A stretch of 64,000 bases of DNA from Winogradskyella thalassocola (GCF_900099995.1 NZ_FNCZ01000001.1:1054001-1118000), one strand, 5' to 3'; numbered from the stretch's first letter, positions 9,268-19,458 are shown. Program-made: numbers and translations. Notes: generated from the letters alone by a model not told the origin.

Positions 9268-9281
9268 AGATGTTAACATCT
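9268..9281. promoter_or_regulatory. Perfect 14-bp palindrome between divergent sigma operon and DUF4412 gene
   Basis: AGATGTTAACATCT reads the same on both strands. It lies 25 bp upstream of the sigma factor start and 46 bp upstream of the DUF4412 start. It could be an operator for a dimeric regulator acting on both divergent promoters; no regulator is identified and AT-rich palindromes of this size can arise by chance. Confidence 0.35.
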
Positions 9282-9327
9282 GTGATTTTTCCTTCACTAA
9301 AGATATATCATTCTAAATCAAATCAAC

Positions 9328-10137
9328 ATGAAAAGTAAAAATACTTGTGTTATTGTATCTATTGTTTTTTGCTTGTTTTCTATCTCAACATCTCAAGCTC
9401 AGTTTCTAAATAAACTTAAAAAACGAGTAGAGCAAAAGGTGGAAAACGCTGTCATTGAAAAAGCCGCTGATAGAGCGTCTGAAAAAGCTACTAAATCCAT
9501 GGATAAGGCTTTTGATAGTAATCCATTTGGGGGTAGCAAAGAAAAAGCCGAAGCCTCTTTAGTTGCGAATTCTTATGATTTTACTTGGAAATATTCTTTA
9601 AAAATGACCACCAAAGAAGGCGAAATGGTTTTTGATTATTATTTAAAACCAGGCGCTTCTTATTTTGGGTTTACTACCGCTGTCATGGAAAGTATGTTTA
9701 CAGTTATGGATAATGAGAACAAGGTAACTGTAATGTTTATGGAATCTGAAGGTACTAATATAGGTATGGTAAACCAAATGCCAGAGTTAGATATTGAAGA
9801 AGCAAATAACGAATCGGACCAATTTAAATTTGAAGTGCTACCAGAAAAAACAGTAAATGGTTTTAACTGCAAAGGAGTTAAAGCTACTAATGAGGAGTAT
9901 GAAATGGTCATGTATTTTACTAACGAAACGGAAGTGAGTTTTGATGATATCTTCAAAAACAAAACCACTAAAATACCAACACAGCTTAAAGATTATTTTG
10001 ATCCTAATGAGAAAACACTCATGATTTCTATGGATATGCAAAATTTAAAAAAGAAAAAAGAAAGTGCAACGATGGAGTGTATTGGCTTGGAGGAGGTGAA
10101 ACGGAACATGGAAAAATCGGATTATAAATTCATGTAA
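9328..10137 (+). CDS. DUF4412 domain secreted protein
   Basis: 269 residues. Signal peptide with cleavage near SQAQ (about residue 24), then a Lys/Glu-rich amphipathic helix (FLNKLKKRVEQKVENAV) that often precedes DUF4412, then the domain itself: YSLKMTTKEGEMVFDYYLKPG and the central TVNGFNCKGVKATNEEYEMVMYFT. DUF4412 proteins are periplasmic or outer-membrane associated and of unknown function. The gene starts a run of same-strand envelope genes (9328-11937). Its location next to the ECF operon suggests, but does not prove, that it belongs to that regulon. Confidence 0.82.
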   Translation: MKSKNTCVIVSIVFCLFSISTSQAQFLNKLKKRVEQKVENAVIEKAADRASEKATKSMDKAFDSNPFGGSKEKAEASLVANSYDFTWKYSLKMTTKEGEMVFDYYLKPGASYFGFTTAVMESMFTVMDNENKVTVMFMESEGTNIGMVNQMPELDIEEANNESDQFKFEVLPEKTVNGFNCKGVKATNEEYEMVMYFTNETEVSFDDIFKNKTTKIPTQLKDYFDPNEKTLMISMDMQNLKKKKESATMECIGLEEVKRNMEKSDYKFM

Positions 10138-10164
10138 AAAAGAGAAAAATTTAAAACATCATCT

Positions 10165-10815
10165 ATGAGAACAAGTCCTAATATATTGAAAACACTATTG
10201 CCACTTATGCTTATGATCGTTTTTATGACGTCTTGTAAGGAAGATTCAAAATCTTCTGGCACGACTGAATCTAAGGTTGTTGAGGGGTTGTTGAATGAAG
10301 TGACTGGTAAAAATGAAAATATAAATAATAAATATGCAGAACTACATAAAGAACTAGGTACAAAAACACCATTAACTAATGAGCAACTTATTGAAGCATT
10401 TCCAAAACGATTAAAAAATCTAAGTATAGATAAGTCAGAAGAACATAAGCTTGAACCTAAAATTATTGGAAGTCAAAACGTTGCAGGACATTTTGGAAAT
10501 GATACTATAAGAATTGAAATTTTAGACGCAGCTGGCCAGAAAGCTGTTGGTGCGATTATACCTTTAAAAATGTTAGAGCTTAATAAAATAACTTCAGAGA
10601 GTAACAACACCATAAGGTATTCAAAAAAAGAGCGAAACGGCATATTAACCTTTGGTACTGATCGCGATGAAAATACTAAAGCAGATTTTCAATCTGAATT
10701 GAGATTTCTTTACAACAACCGATTTTATGTAACGGTAGAAGGCAAAGCAATGGATACTAATGCACTTTGGGATGCCATGGGAATTGAAAACCTACAGAAG
10801 TTTAAAAATTTATAG
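10165..10815 (+). CDS. Hypothetical lipoprotein
   Basis: 216 residues. The signal sequence ends in a lipobox, MTSCKE, with Cys24 as the lipidated residue. A Ser/Lys-rich linker and a short helix (NKYAELHKELG) precede a globular C-terminal domain with alternating strands (NDTIRIEILDAAGQKAVGA; FYVTVEGKAMD). I do not recognise a named family. It follows the DUF4412 gene by 27 bp and is followed by two further small lipoproteins, so these may form an envelope operon. Confidence 0.7.
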   Translation: MRTSPNILKTLLPLMLMIVFMTSCKEDSKSSGTTESKVVEGLLNEVTGKNENINNKYAELHKELGTKTPLTNEQLIEAFPKRLKNLSIDKSEEHKLEPKIIGSQNVAGHFGNDTIRIEILDAAGQKAVGAIIPLKMLELNKITSESNNTIRYSKKERNGILTFGTDRDENTKADFQSELRFLYNNRFYVTVEGKAMDTNALWDAMGIENLQKFKNL

Positions 10816-10920
10816 CAATACGTGAAACCTTTTATTTATAGTCATTCAGTTGGTTTAAAAATAGAAGAAAGAAGGATAGAATACAATCAATAATAAAAAC
10901 ACAGCTCATAAAATTATCTC

Positions 10921-11517
10921 ATGGTCAAATTTCTAAAGAAGCTTAAAATAAAAATTATAAAGATCAATTTACTAATTCTATTGTTTTCTATGGTGGCATT
11001 GGCCTGTAATAACAGGGGGAACAGAGAGGATAGCTCTCAAGATAAGATAGCGGCAAAAAATGAAAACCCGATAAAAAGGTCTGTTGTTGATTCCCCTTGT
11101 CAATTGGTTTCGTTACATGAAATAAAAAGCATGTTTGCCATTGAAGAATATCCTATAGAATTGAAGGACGTAGTTTACACCTATCCAACTTGTATTTATA
11201 AATGGGAAGACGGAAAGGTAACGACATCAAGATCTTTTGGAGGTCAAGAATTTAAAACGGCGAAGCCTAGTGAAGTTTTAATTGTGATGGTAAAAAAAGC
11301 TAACGAAACCATGTTTAAGCAATCCACATCAGTTTACAAACAGCCTCAAGAAATTTCCAATTTAGGAGCTGTGGCTGTTTGGGATTCTAGGATGTCTCAG
11401 TTGACGTTTCTTTCAAGCAATTATATGTTTCATGTACATGTTAAAGTATCTAATGAAGACCATGATAATAAACAAAAAGCCATAGCGGTTGCGCAACTTA
11501 TTATTGGGAAAATCTAG
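10921..11517 (+). CDS. Hypothetical lipoprotein
   Basis: 198 residues. A basic N-terminus (MVKFLKKLKIKIIK) and hydrophobic segment end in the lipobox VALACNN, Cys29. The mature part contains SPCQLVSLHEIKSMF and YPTCIYKWEDG, so two cysteines could form a disulfide; the layout (an N-terminal C-x-L-hydrophobic helix, then a C-x-Y-x-W strand) resembles DUF3558-like small lipoproteins, but I would not name a family. No catalytic motif is seen. The 105-bp gap upstream is AT-rich and may hold its own promoter. Confidence 0.65.
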   Translation: MVKFLKKLKIKIIKINLLILLFSMVALACNNRGNREDSSQDKIAAKNENPIKRSVVDSPCQLVSLHEIKSMFAIEEYPIELKDVVYTYPTCIYKWEDGKVTTSRSFGGQEFKTAKPSEVLIVMVKKANETMFKQSTSVYKQPQEISNLGAVAVWDSRMSQLTFLSSNYMFHVHVKVSNEDHDNKQKAIAVAQLIIGKI

Positions 11518-11583
11518 AAATCAATTTATAAAATAACAATATCACTTTCAAGTTTTAGAAAAACAATTAAAACCATAAATAAA

Positions 11584-11937
11584 ATGAAAACTCAAAAACA
11601 CATGACACGCTCAAACACTTTATTAATCACTTTACTTATAACTTTTATGGGAGTAACGGGTTGCGGTGGCTCAGACGATGATGGCGATTTTAATAATACA
11701 GATTGTAATAATTGGTCAGAACAATATTTGGCTCAAGCCAATGCATATTCGAACGCATCTAACGCTTATGCTACCGATCCAACCTTAGCCAATTGCCAAA
11801 ATTATAAAACAGCTGGCTTAAATTTTATAGAGGCCTTAGAAGATGTTATCGATTGTGTTCCAAATGCAAATAGACAAGGTTTTTTAGATGATATAGAGCA
11901 GTATAAAGACCAAATTAATGCAACGGATTGCAATTAA
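11584..11937 (+). CDS. Small hypothetical lipoprotein
   Basis: 117 residues. Signal peptide with lipobox GVTGCGG (Cys27) followed by an acidic linker SDDDGD, the usual shape of Flavobacteriaceae surface-exposed lipoproteins (acidic residues right after the lipidated Cys act as an export signal in this group). The mature ~80 residues are helical with four cysteines (DCNNW, NCQNY, DCVPN, DCN), likely two disulfides. The function is unknown. Methionine 7 is an alternative start that still leaves the signal peptide complete. Confidence 0.65.
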   Translation: MKTQKHMTRSNTLLITLLITFMGVTGCGGSDDDGDFNNTDCNNWSEQYLAQANAYSNASNAYATDPTLANCQNYKTAGLNFIEALEDVIDCVPNANRQGFLDDIEQYKDQINATDCN

Positions 11938-12019
11938 ATAAGGTTTCACAACTCTCAAGTTTATTGAACAAAAACAGACAGTTTAAAAACGTATTACATA
12001 ATTAATTCAACCTTTTATC

Positions 12020-14866
12020 ATGAAAAAACAACTACTAATTCTGGCTTTTATTCAGCTTTCATTTATATCTTTTTCTCAAACAACTTATACGGTTAACAGT
12101 CCAGCAGATTTGCCAGATATTAATATCAACGATTCTTTTTGTGGAGATGCACAAGGTAATTGTACGTTACGTGCAGCTATTCAAAATGCTAATAAAACAA
12201 GTGATAAGGATAGTATAGAATTTGATGTCTCTGGTAATGCACCATTTGTTATTACGGTTACAGATGTATTACCTCCTATAGAACAACCGCTTATTATAGA
12301 CGGTAGAACACAATTAGATTATATCAACTCACCAATAATTGAAATCGACGGAAGTAACTTGCCGTTAGGTAAAAGTGGTTTGCAACTCATTGGTACTTCT
12401 ACAGGAAGTGAAATTTACGGTCTAAGCATTGGCGGCTTTAAACGAATATTAGAATATCCATATAGTTTTGGTTTTGGCGTTTATTCAAATACAGGAAATC
12501 ATATTTTTCAATCTAATTATATAGGAATCAAACCTGATGGCATCACTATCAATTCTAATACAGGAGGTGGATTGTATTTTAATAATACGGGAGGAAATGT
12601 GATTGGCGGCACGCAGCCTAATCAAGGCAATGTCATTTCAGGCAATGGAGTAGGTGGACTTACTTTTGAAGGATCTGAAATAAATTCGGCTGCTACAAAT
12701 AATCTTGTTCAAGGCAATTTAATAGGTACGGATGCCACCGGAACCTTAAATAAAGGAAACCGTTTTAATGTTCAGTTTTTAGATGCACCGAATAATATAT
12801 TAGGAGGAAATTCTGCGGGAGCTCGTAATATTATTTCTGGCAGTAGTGCATCTGATGATAATACTGTAGGAACGGGAGTAGCGCTTTCAGGGGCTGAGTC
12901 TTATGGTAATTTAATTATAGGAAATTATATAGGTACAGATATTACAGGAACGGAAACTATTTCTAATGTTAGAGCTGGTGTTATGGTATTATTTGGAGCA
13001 AATAATAATAGTATTGGAACAGACGAAGTAGGTGAGGGAAATTTAATCTCAGGCAATGGACAATACGGCATTTATTTTCAAGGAAACACAGCGGGACCTG
13101 TGGTTTCTAATAGTGTAAAAAGCAATTATATAGGTGTAGATGTTACAGGTAACTCAGCATTGTCAAATCAAATAGGCATTATGATGCTTACAGGTGAGAA
13201 TAACAACAATACTATTGGAGGTACAACAGCCAATGCTAAAAATGTTATCTCAGGAAATACTGTTGATGGAATTACGATTATTAGCGGTAAAGACAATCAA
13301 ATACTTGGGAATTATATTGGTACAAACGCTTCAGGTACATCAGCAATAGCTAATTATGCGGGGGTTTATTTACAAGATAGTAATAATAGCATTGGTGGAT
13401 CAGAAGTGGGTTCTCGAAATATCATTTCTGGTAACTCTATTGGAATAGAAATTTCAGAAAGCACATCGAGTGGGTCTATAGTGCAAGGGAATTATATTGG
13501 TTTAAGCGCCTCAGGTGATGATGCCATTGGCAATGTTACAGGTATATCTTTATCAGCGTCATCAACCAATAGTGTTATTGGTGGAACAGACCCTTTAGAT
13601 GGAAATATCATCTCAGGAAACAGCAATATCGGAATGTCTCTTTCAGGAACATCACACACCATTCAGAATAATTATATAGGCTTAAATCCAGCAGGAAATG
13701 GAGTCATAAAAAATGCAACGGAAGGATTAAGATTGTCTGGGACTTTAACAGGAACCCTAGTATTAGAAAACACAATTTCTGGTAATGGCACAATTTCAAG
13801 TCAATCTAAGAATGTCAACTTCCATGGAGCCAATGACGTTCACTTTATGAGTAATAAGGTAGGGACTTTACCAGATGGAAATACCGAAGTCACAAATATT
13901 GGGGTTGGTATTTTATTGAATAACAGTAGTAATAACATTATTGGAGGAAGTACATCTAATGAAGGGAATAGTGTTGGCGGTCATAATTTGAGTGGAATAA
14001 ATGTATTCTTTGCCTCAAATAACAACACTTTTGGTTATAATCATATTGGTGTAGGTTTAGATGGAATTACCAATATTGGAAACGGTCTTCATGGGATTTC
14101 AATTACAGGTGCAAATACAGGTAATACAATTACAAATAATATCATAACAAACAACCAAAAAGGAGTTGAGCTAAGTCCTAACTTAGGTGTTTCTACTCAA
14201 GTAACAATTTCTGAGAATAGTATGTTTAACAATTCGGTTTTAGGAATTGATTTAATCGGCACCACAGAAAATGATGTGGAGGATGCAGATACCGGAGTTA
14301 ACAATCTTCAAAACACACCAGAAATCAGTGCCATTAATTATTTGGGAGGAGATGCTATAGAAATCACATACGAAGTTCCAAGTTCTATAAGTAATTCGGT
14401 ATACCCTTTAGTCATAGAGTTTTTTGGAGCCGTTACAAGTCAAGGTAAATATTTCATTGATTCAGATACTTATGAGGCACCAGGCAGTAAGACCATTACT
14501 ATAAATATTCCTAATGGATTTGATCCAGACGATTATGATGTTATTGTTGCAACGGCTACAGATGCTGAAGGCAATACGTCAGAGTTTGGAATTAGCGTTA
14601 ATTATTCATTAGGCAATTCTCAATTTGAAACGAACAGCTTTAAACTTTATCCAAATCCAGTTTCTAATAGATTATTTATTCAATCATCAGTTTTTGAAGC
14701 TTATCATTTAGAAATAATAAACACTTTAGGTCAGGTTGTTTTAAGTAAAAAAGATAATAATTTATCAATAGAATTGGAGGTTTCAAGCTTGTCAAAAGGT
14801 CTTTATTTTTTAAATATGACTTCTGAAAAAGGACATACTGAGACCATAAAATTCATTAAAAAATAA
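12020..14866 (+). CDS. Secreted right-handed beta-helix protein with T9SS sorting domain
   Basis: 948 residues. Signal peptide (1-19), a CxLREAI-type N-terminal motif (GNCTLRAAIQNAN near residue 50), then roughly twenty short repeats such as NVISGN, NYIGTD and GNLIGT that form a parallel beta-helix (about 90-760). An Ig-like region and a C-terminal ~75-residue T9SS type A sorting domain follow (FKLYPNPVSNRLFIQ to KGLYFLNM and a basic end). The protein should cross the outer membrane by T9SS and be anchored or released at the cell surface. No catalytic residues are evident; adhesion or polysaccharide binding are possible roles. The next T9SS gene begins 11 bp downstream. Confidence 0.85.
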   Translation: MKKQLLILAFIQLSFISFSQTTYTVNSPADLPDININDSFCGDAQGNCTLRAAIQNANKTSDKDSIEFDVSGNAPFVITVTDVLPPIEQPLIIDGRTQLDYINSPIIEIDGSNLPLGKSGLQLIGTSTGSEIYGLSIGGFKRILEYPYSFGFGVYSNTGNHIFQSNYIGIKPDGITINSNTGGGLYFNNTGGNVIGGTQPNQGNVISGNGVGGLTFEGSEINSAATNNLVQGNLIGTDATGTLNKGNRFNVQFLDAPNNILGGNSAGARNIISGSSASDDNTVGTGVALSGAESYGNLIIGNYIGTDITGTETISNVRAGVMVLFGANNNSIGTDEVGEGNLISGNGQYGIYFQGNTAGPVVSNSVKSNYIGVDVTGNSALSNQIGIMMLTGENNNNTIGGTTANAKNVISGNTVDGITIISGKDNQILGNYIGTNASGTSAIANYAGVYLQDSNNSIGGSEVGSRNIISGNSIGIEISESTSSGSIVQGNYIGLSASGDDAIGNVTGISLSASSTNSVIGGTDPLDGNIISGNSNIGMSLSGTSHTIQNNYIGLNPAGNGVIKNATEGLRLSGTLTGTLVLENTISGNGTISSQSKNVNFHGANDVHFMSNKVGTLPDGNTEVTNIGVGILLNNSSNNIIGGSTSNEGNSVGGHNLSGINVFFASNNNTFGYNHIGVGLDGITNIGNGLHGISITGANTGNTITNNIITNNQKGVELSPNLGVSTQVTISENSMFNNSVLGIDLIGTTENDVEDADTGVNNLQNTPEISAINYLGGDAIEITYEVPSSISNSVYPLVIEFFGAVTSQGKYFIDSDTYEAPGSKTITINIPNGFDPDDYDVIVATATDAEGNTSEFGISVNYSLGNSQFETNSFKLYPNPVSNRLFIQSSVFEAYHLEIINTLGQVVLSKKDNNLSIELEVSSLSKGLYFLNMTSEKGHTETIKFIKK

Positions 14867-14877
14867 AAACATTAGTC

Positions 14878-17800
14878 ATGAAAACAAAAATACTAGTTAG
14901 TATAGGCTTATGCCTTTTATTAAATACTATAGAGGCGCAAGTGCAAAAAGTAGAAACTTATTTGGCAGGCACAAAAGTGACTTATTATCCAAATCAATGC
15001 GGAAATACTTTACCAGAAGCGCAAGGCAAACTTTCTTTTTGTGATAGAGAGAATAATTTAGGTGTTGTAGAAGCTAGTTATGGATTAAGTTATAGAGCTA
15101 TTGTAAGAATGGTTTCTAATCACTATAACACTGATGAAGTTTTTATAACCAATTCGGGCCTATCCATAAAAAAAAACAATGGAACCTGGGAAAATATTCC
15201 CAATTTTGCCGTGCCTAGAACTAATCTTAATGGTAACTCAGCCAATATTAGACAAGCGATTGTAAACAATGATGGTTTATTGTTTTTCTATCATGGAAGT
15301 AATTGGGGATTGCATTATTATGATTTAAATACAAAATCATTTTCGGTACTATCTTACGCAACAGATACCGGTGGAACTAATGGTAATTATACACATTCTT
15401 TTACTTATGATGAAACTAATGACATTACTTATGTTATGGCGCAAGCTGGAGGAAGTAGTGGCTATAAAGTTTATAAATTTGAAAATAGCATTTTAAACTT
15501 TTTAGGAAACCTTCCTGCAGCTGTTACAGGTGAGAACAGTGAAAGTAAATTAGTGTTTGCTAACGATGCCTTATATTTTGGTACAACTACGGGTTTATAT
15601 AAATTGAATAAAAGCACCATTGCTTTAGAGAGCTCTTATTTTACAGATACTGCGCAATACGTTAACAATGTGAAAGATGTTGCAGATGATGGTAACGGAA
15701 ATCTTTGGCTTGCAAATTATAATAATAGCGATGCAGCTATTTATCAATTTAATATGGCAACTGAGGACATTTCAACTTACCAACTTGCAAAAACAGGAAC
15801 GACTAATTATCATTTTAACAATTTAGACATCGACAATAATGGAAAAGTTTGGGCTACAGCAAATAATCTATCAGGTTTTGTTGAATTAGAGCCAGATGAA
15901 ATCAACCCAATCTGGACCATAAGAACATTGGAAGACATGACCGCTTTGGGATTTAAGATGACTTATTCTCCACTAGAAGTATATAAATTTAATAATAAAA
16001 TTTACATCATAACCACTAGTAATACGTCATCTTCAGCCGATGCTAATTACGAGGCTTTTGTAAATGATAATGGTGTTTGGAGTGGCATAACTGATGACGA
16101 ACCAAATAACCTTTCTGATAAAATACTGAATAGATATTATTTTGCCTATCCAGATGCTGATGGAGTGTGGTTTTACAACTATTATGATGGGGGTATATTG
16201 AGTTACATTTCAAATACGGACGAGTTTAAAAAACAATTCAACTTAGGAGGAACAAGCTCTTTTATTTTAGATGTAGATGGCAACCCAATACTCAATTACC
16301 AAACATTGAAAAAAGTATATATGCCTTATGTGGCAAATTTACCAAGTCATGGTTCTAGTGCAATTACTCAATATCATAGATACAAAGATCAGATTTGGAT
16401 GTTTAGTAATTCAGCCAGAAAAATTTTCGTTTATAAATATAATCAGTTGATACAAACATTTAATTTAGATGAAACGGCTTATAGCAATTGGTACGATTTT
16501 ACACCAGATATTAATGGTAATGCTTTTTTTGCTAAAAATGTGGGGAGTGGAATTGAATTTAAAAAGTTTGATACTACGACGCAAACCACAACAACATTTA
16601 CTAGCACAGTTAGTTTAGGAAGCGTTAAAGAATTAATTCCGTTACCAAATGGCAATGTCGCTGTTATTTGTGGAGGAGGTATCTTTTTATTTGATGGTAC
16701 AGATTTAACAAGTATTGGTGCCAATGACTTTTCAGAATTATATAATATTGTAGATGGTGTTTCCGACATAAATGGAAAGATTTGGTTGCTGACTAATGAT
16801 TCAGCTCGACTCATAGGTATTGAAAATCCGCAGTCCGAAACACCTGTATTTTCTTCTATTCAGGTGGAAGGTACATCAGGATTAGTACCCTATAATTCTT
16901 TTTACAGACCAAAAGTATTGGCTATTGATGCTAATGGTGCGTTTTGGTCACATGCGTCCACCAAATGGATGAAAATCACAACCGATAATACAGCACCACA
17001 GTTTTTAAATGAGGGAGTCACTTATGGTATCACAGGAAATGTCTATGTGGATATTAATGAAAACAATCAATTTGATACCAATGAAGGCTATCCGAATCAA
17101 AAATTAGCTTTAAAAACAAGTACAGGAGCCATTTATGAATTGTACACAAAGTCTGATGGAAGCTATTATTTCCCTTATTTTGAAGGTTTAGGGACTTATG
17201 ATATTACGCTTCCTGTGTTAAGTCCATATGTAGTTGCTCCAGAGCGTCAACGTATCTCAAATGTAACCGATTTAAATGCTGATACAAATGTTACTGATAT
17301 TCAATTGCAACCTAAGAATATAGAGTCGCTATTGATAAAATCATCAGCAAAACAAGGTGCTTGGGCATTTACACGTTCCAATTTCGAAAACACGTTTACC
17401 ACGGCCATAGGGAATTTGTCTTATACTAAAACATTCAATAATGTTGACTTTGATTATGTCTTTTTCAATAATGAAGAAGGTACTAATAATATATTACCTG
17501 CAATTGATGAGGTAAAAATAACGCGATTACAACCCTTACAGCCGTTTCATATTATAGAAAATCTCACCATTGAGCCTAGAAGCCATAAGTGGACACCTAA
17601 TGTAGATCCCAGTACCTATTCTTCGACAATTTTGTCTTTAACACCAGTTATAACTACGGTTGCGGATACTACGAAAGTGTCCTTCACTTTGCCTCAAATA
17701 AGCCCATTAGACACGTATGTGCTTGAAATTAAAACCGAATTATTTACACCAGCAAACAATGGGTCTGTGGTAAGCTATGGAGTCGGAAAAACGGCTAGTG

Positions 17801-18693
17801 ATGATTTTGGTGATGGTTCACCAGAAATGAATGTTGTGGAGCTTATCCCTAGAAAGCCCGATGGAGGGCAAGGTTTGCCAGAGTTAGGTGGGCCTTATAG
17901 AACACCTGATGAAATTTATGAGGAGCCACCATACGAGGAAAGAAAAGACATTTATTCAGACGGTCCTTACAATACACCAATCCGTTCTTCTTACGATCCT
18001 AATGATAAATTGGTAAATCCCGGAGTGCCAGATGCTATAAATGAAATTCAATTAGACGAAAAATGGTTGATCTATACTATTCGGTTTCAAAATGAAGGAA
18101 ATTTTTCTGCTAAAGATGTTTTTATAGTTGATTCGTTAGATCAAAAATTCGATAAATACTCATTGACACTATTAGAAAGTTCTCATCCATTAACTATTGA
18201 ATCCATTAAATCCAATGATCAAAATATTGTAAAATTTAACTTTAATGATATTTATTTAGACTATACCGCAAATGATGAATTAGCAAGTCAAGGTTATTTA
18301 AAATACATGATTAAGGCCAAGGATGATGTTGTCGTTAACGATATTATGGAAAATAGAGCAGCCATTTATTTTGATCAGAATCCACCAATTATTACCAATT
18401 TAACTCAAAATAAATATGTTGAAGTCGTACTCAGTATCCATCAATTTGATGCAATGAATCAGACTGTGAAACTATGGCCAAACCCTGTAGATACTATGGT
18501 CAATATAAAATTAACAGAAGCAATTCCGTTTCGTGTAAGTATCCATAATTTATTAGGTCAAGATGTACAATCCAATACTAACTTTAAAACAAATCATTTA
18601 TTAGATGTGTCAGCTTTAAGTACAGGAATTTACCTTTTAACGGCAACTACTGAAAACGGAGATTCTCAATCTGTAAAATTCATTAAAAACTAA
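14878..18693 (+). CDS. Large secreted T9SS protein with propeller-like, SdrD B-like and DUF7619 domains
   Basis: 1271 residues. Signal peptide (1-20), then a long region with recurring short motifs such as DDGNGNLWLANY, DNNGKVWATANN and DINGKIWLLTND, consistent with two-component-regulator-type propeller blades. Next comes a SdrD B-like collagen-binding fold (GITGNVYVDINENNQFD, about 718-800), a DUF7619 module (SYDPNDKLVNPGVPDA through NRAAIYFDQNPPI, about 1038-1180), and a C-terminal T9SS type A sorting domain (KLWPNPVDTMVNIKL). It is probably a cell-surface protein of unknown function. It lies 11 bp after the beta-helix gene and 5 bp before the next gene. Confidence 0.85.
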   Translation: MKTKILVSIGLCLLLNTIEAQVQKVETYLAGTKVTYYPNQCGNTLPEAQGKLSFCDRENNLGVVEASYGLSYRAIVRMVSNHYNTDEVFITNSGLSIKKNNGTWENIPNFAVPRTNLNGNSANIRQAIVNNDGLLFFYHGSNWGLHYYDLNTKSFSVLSYATDTGGTNGNYTHSFTYDETNDITYVMAQAGGSSGYKVYKFENSILNFLGNLPAAVTGENSESKLVFANDALYFGTTTGLYKLNKSTIALESSYFTDTAQYVNNVKDVADDGNGNLWLANYNNSDAAIYQFNMATEDISTYQLAKTGTTNYHFNNLDIDNNGKVWATANNLSGFVELEPDEINPIWTIRTLEDMTALGFKMTYSPLEVYKFNNKIYIITTSNTSSSADANYEAFVNDNGVWSGITDDEPNNLSDKILNRYYFAYPDADGVWFYNYYDGGILSYISNTDEFKKQFNLGGTSSFILDVDGNPILNYQTLKKVYMPYVANLPSHGSSAITQYHRYKDQIWMFSNSARKIFVYKYNQLIQTFNLDETAYSNWYDFTPDINGNAFFAKNVGSGIEFKKFDTTTQTTTTFTSTVSLGSVKELIPLPNGNVAVICGGGIFLFDGTDLTSIGANDFSELYNIVDGVSDINGKIWLLTNDSARLIGIENPQSETPVFSSIQVEGTSGLVPYNSFYRPKVLAIDANGAFWSHASTKWMKITTDNTAPQFLNEGVTYGITGNVYVDINENNQFDTNEGYPNQKLALKTSTGAIYELYTKSDGSYYFPYFEGLGTYDITLPVLSPYVVAPERQRISNVTDLNADTNVTDIQLQPKNIESLLIKSSAKQGAWAFTRSNFENTFTTAIGNLSYTKTFNNVDFDYVFFNNEEGTNNILPAIDEVKITRLQPLQPFHIIENLTIEPRSHKWTPNVDPSTYSSTILSLTPVITTVADTTKVSFTLPQISPLDTYVLEIKTELFTPANNGSVVSYGVGKTASDDFGDGSPEMNVVELIPRKPDGGQGLPELGGPYRTPDEIYEEPPYEERKDIYSDGPYNTPIRSSYDPNDKLVNPGVPDAINEIQLDEKWLIYTIRFQNEGNFSAKDVFIVDSLDQKFDKYSLTLLESSHPLTIESIKSNDQNIVKFNFNDIYLDYTANDELASQGYLKYMIKAKDDVVVNDIMENRAAIYFDQNPPIITNLTQNKYVEVVLSIHQFDAMNQTVKLWPNPVDTMVNIKLTEAIPFRVSIHNLLGQDVQSNTNFKTNHLLDVSALSTGIYLLTATTENGDSQSVKFIKN

Positions 18694-18698
18694 ATCTC

Positions 18699-19394
18699 AT
18701 GAAAAACGCACTCTTATGTATTATTAGCATTTTGGTATGCAATTTTGCACAAGCTCAAAGCCAGCCGAAAATTGAAGACTATCCTTTTGGAAGTTTAGAT
18801 GTTGCTGTTATGGTACTGCCTTTTGGTATGGAACATCCTATAAAAATAGGACACATGTCAAAATCTGGAGATATAAAGTTTGATATTCCCAAGGAGCTTC
18901 CTCAGCTATCAAAAGAAATGGAAGACAATTTTATGAACGATGTGGCTTATACACTTTTTGATGGTTGTGATACTACTATGGTTTCTGGAAATGAAAACAT
19001 TAAATCGGTTGAAACCGGAGCGCTTTCACTTTGGACTACCGACAAGCGTTATGTCGGTGTAATTTTTATAGTTTCGGATGCCGAACTTTTGCCTTGGATA
19101 GAAGACCCAGGTTATAATGAGCCTATTTTAGGATCGTATTTCGAATTGATTTATGTAGCCTCTTCCTTTAAGTACAAAGGAGAATGTACGCAAACACGAA
19201 TGCTAGACGATGGTGATGCAGAAATACGATTTAGCTATGATATCGACTTAAAACCCGGTTTTAACTTCATTGAATATAAAATAGATCGTATTTATAAAAC
19301 CGACCCAAACGTCATGGCCTCTTTCCCAGATAAAATTTCGGTAAGCAACGTCGAAGACATTCCAAATTGTAAATGGATAGGAAAGTATTTTTAA
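18699..19394 (+). CDS. Hypothetical secreted protein
   Basis: 231 residues with a signal peptide ending at about residue 20 (NFAQAQS). The mature part is mixed alpha/beta with two cysteines in DGCDTTM and GECTQTRM and another at IPNCKW. I recognise no family. It follows the two T9SS genes by 5 bp and ends at a strong hairpin terminator, so it is probably the last gene of the transcription unit beginning at 12020. A role as accessory or partner of those surface proteins is only a guess from position. Confidence 0.6.
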   Translation: MKNALLCIISILVCNFAQAQSQPKIEDYPFGSLDVAVMVLPFGMEHPIKIGHMSKSGDIKFDIPKELPQLSKEMEDNFMNDVAYTLFDGCDTTMVSGNENIKSVETGALSLWTTDKRYVGVIFIVSDAELLPWIEDPGYNEPILGSYFELIYVASSFKYKGECTQTRMLDDGDAEIRFSYDIDLKPGFNFIEYKIDRIYKTDPNVMASFPDKISVSNVEDIPNCKWIGKYF

Positions 19395-19418
19395 GATGCT
19401 ATAAAATTCAGTATTTTT

Positions 19419-19457
19419 AAACACGTTCAAAGGCTAAATTTTTGAACGTGTTTTTGT
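19419..19457 (+). terminator. Strong intrinsic terminator, 13-bp perfect stem
   Basis: AAACACGTTCAAA (19419-19431) pairs perfectly with TTTGAACGTGTTT (19441-19453) around a 9-nt loop, followed by a short T run. It ends the 12020-19394 unit. Its last base is 2 bp before the ATG of the next gene, so that gene's promoter must lie in or before the hairpin. Confidence 0.8.
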
Positions 19458-19458
19458 T

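Noticed and set aside
12600..14160. Regular DNA repeats around ATTTCAGGCAAT-like sequence, suggestive of a CRISPR-type array
   Set aside because: The repeats are imperfect, in frame, and encode the beta-helix motif NVISGN; they lie inside an intact coding gene.
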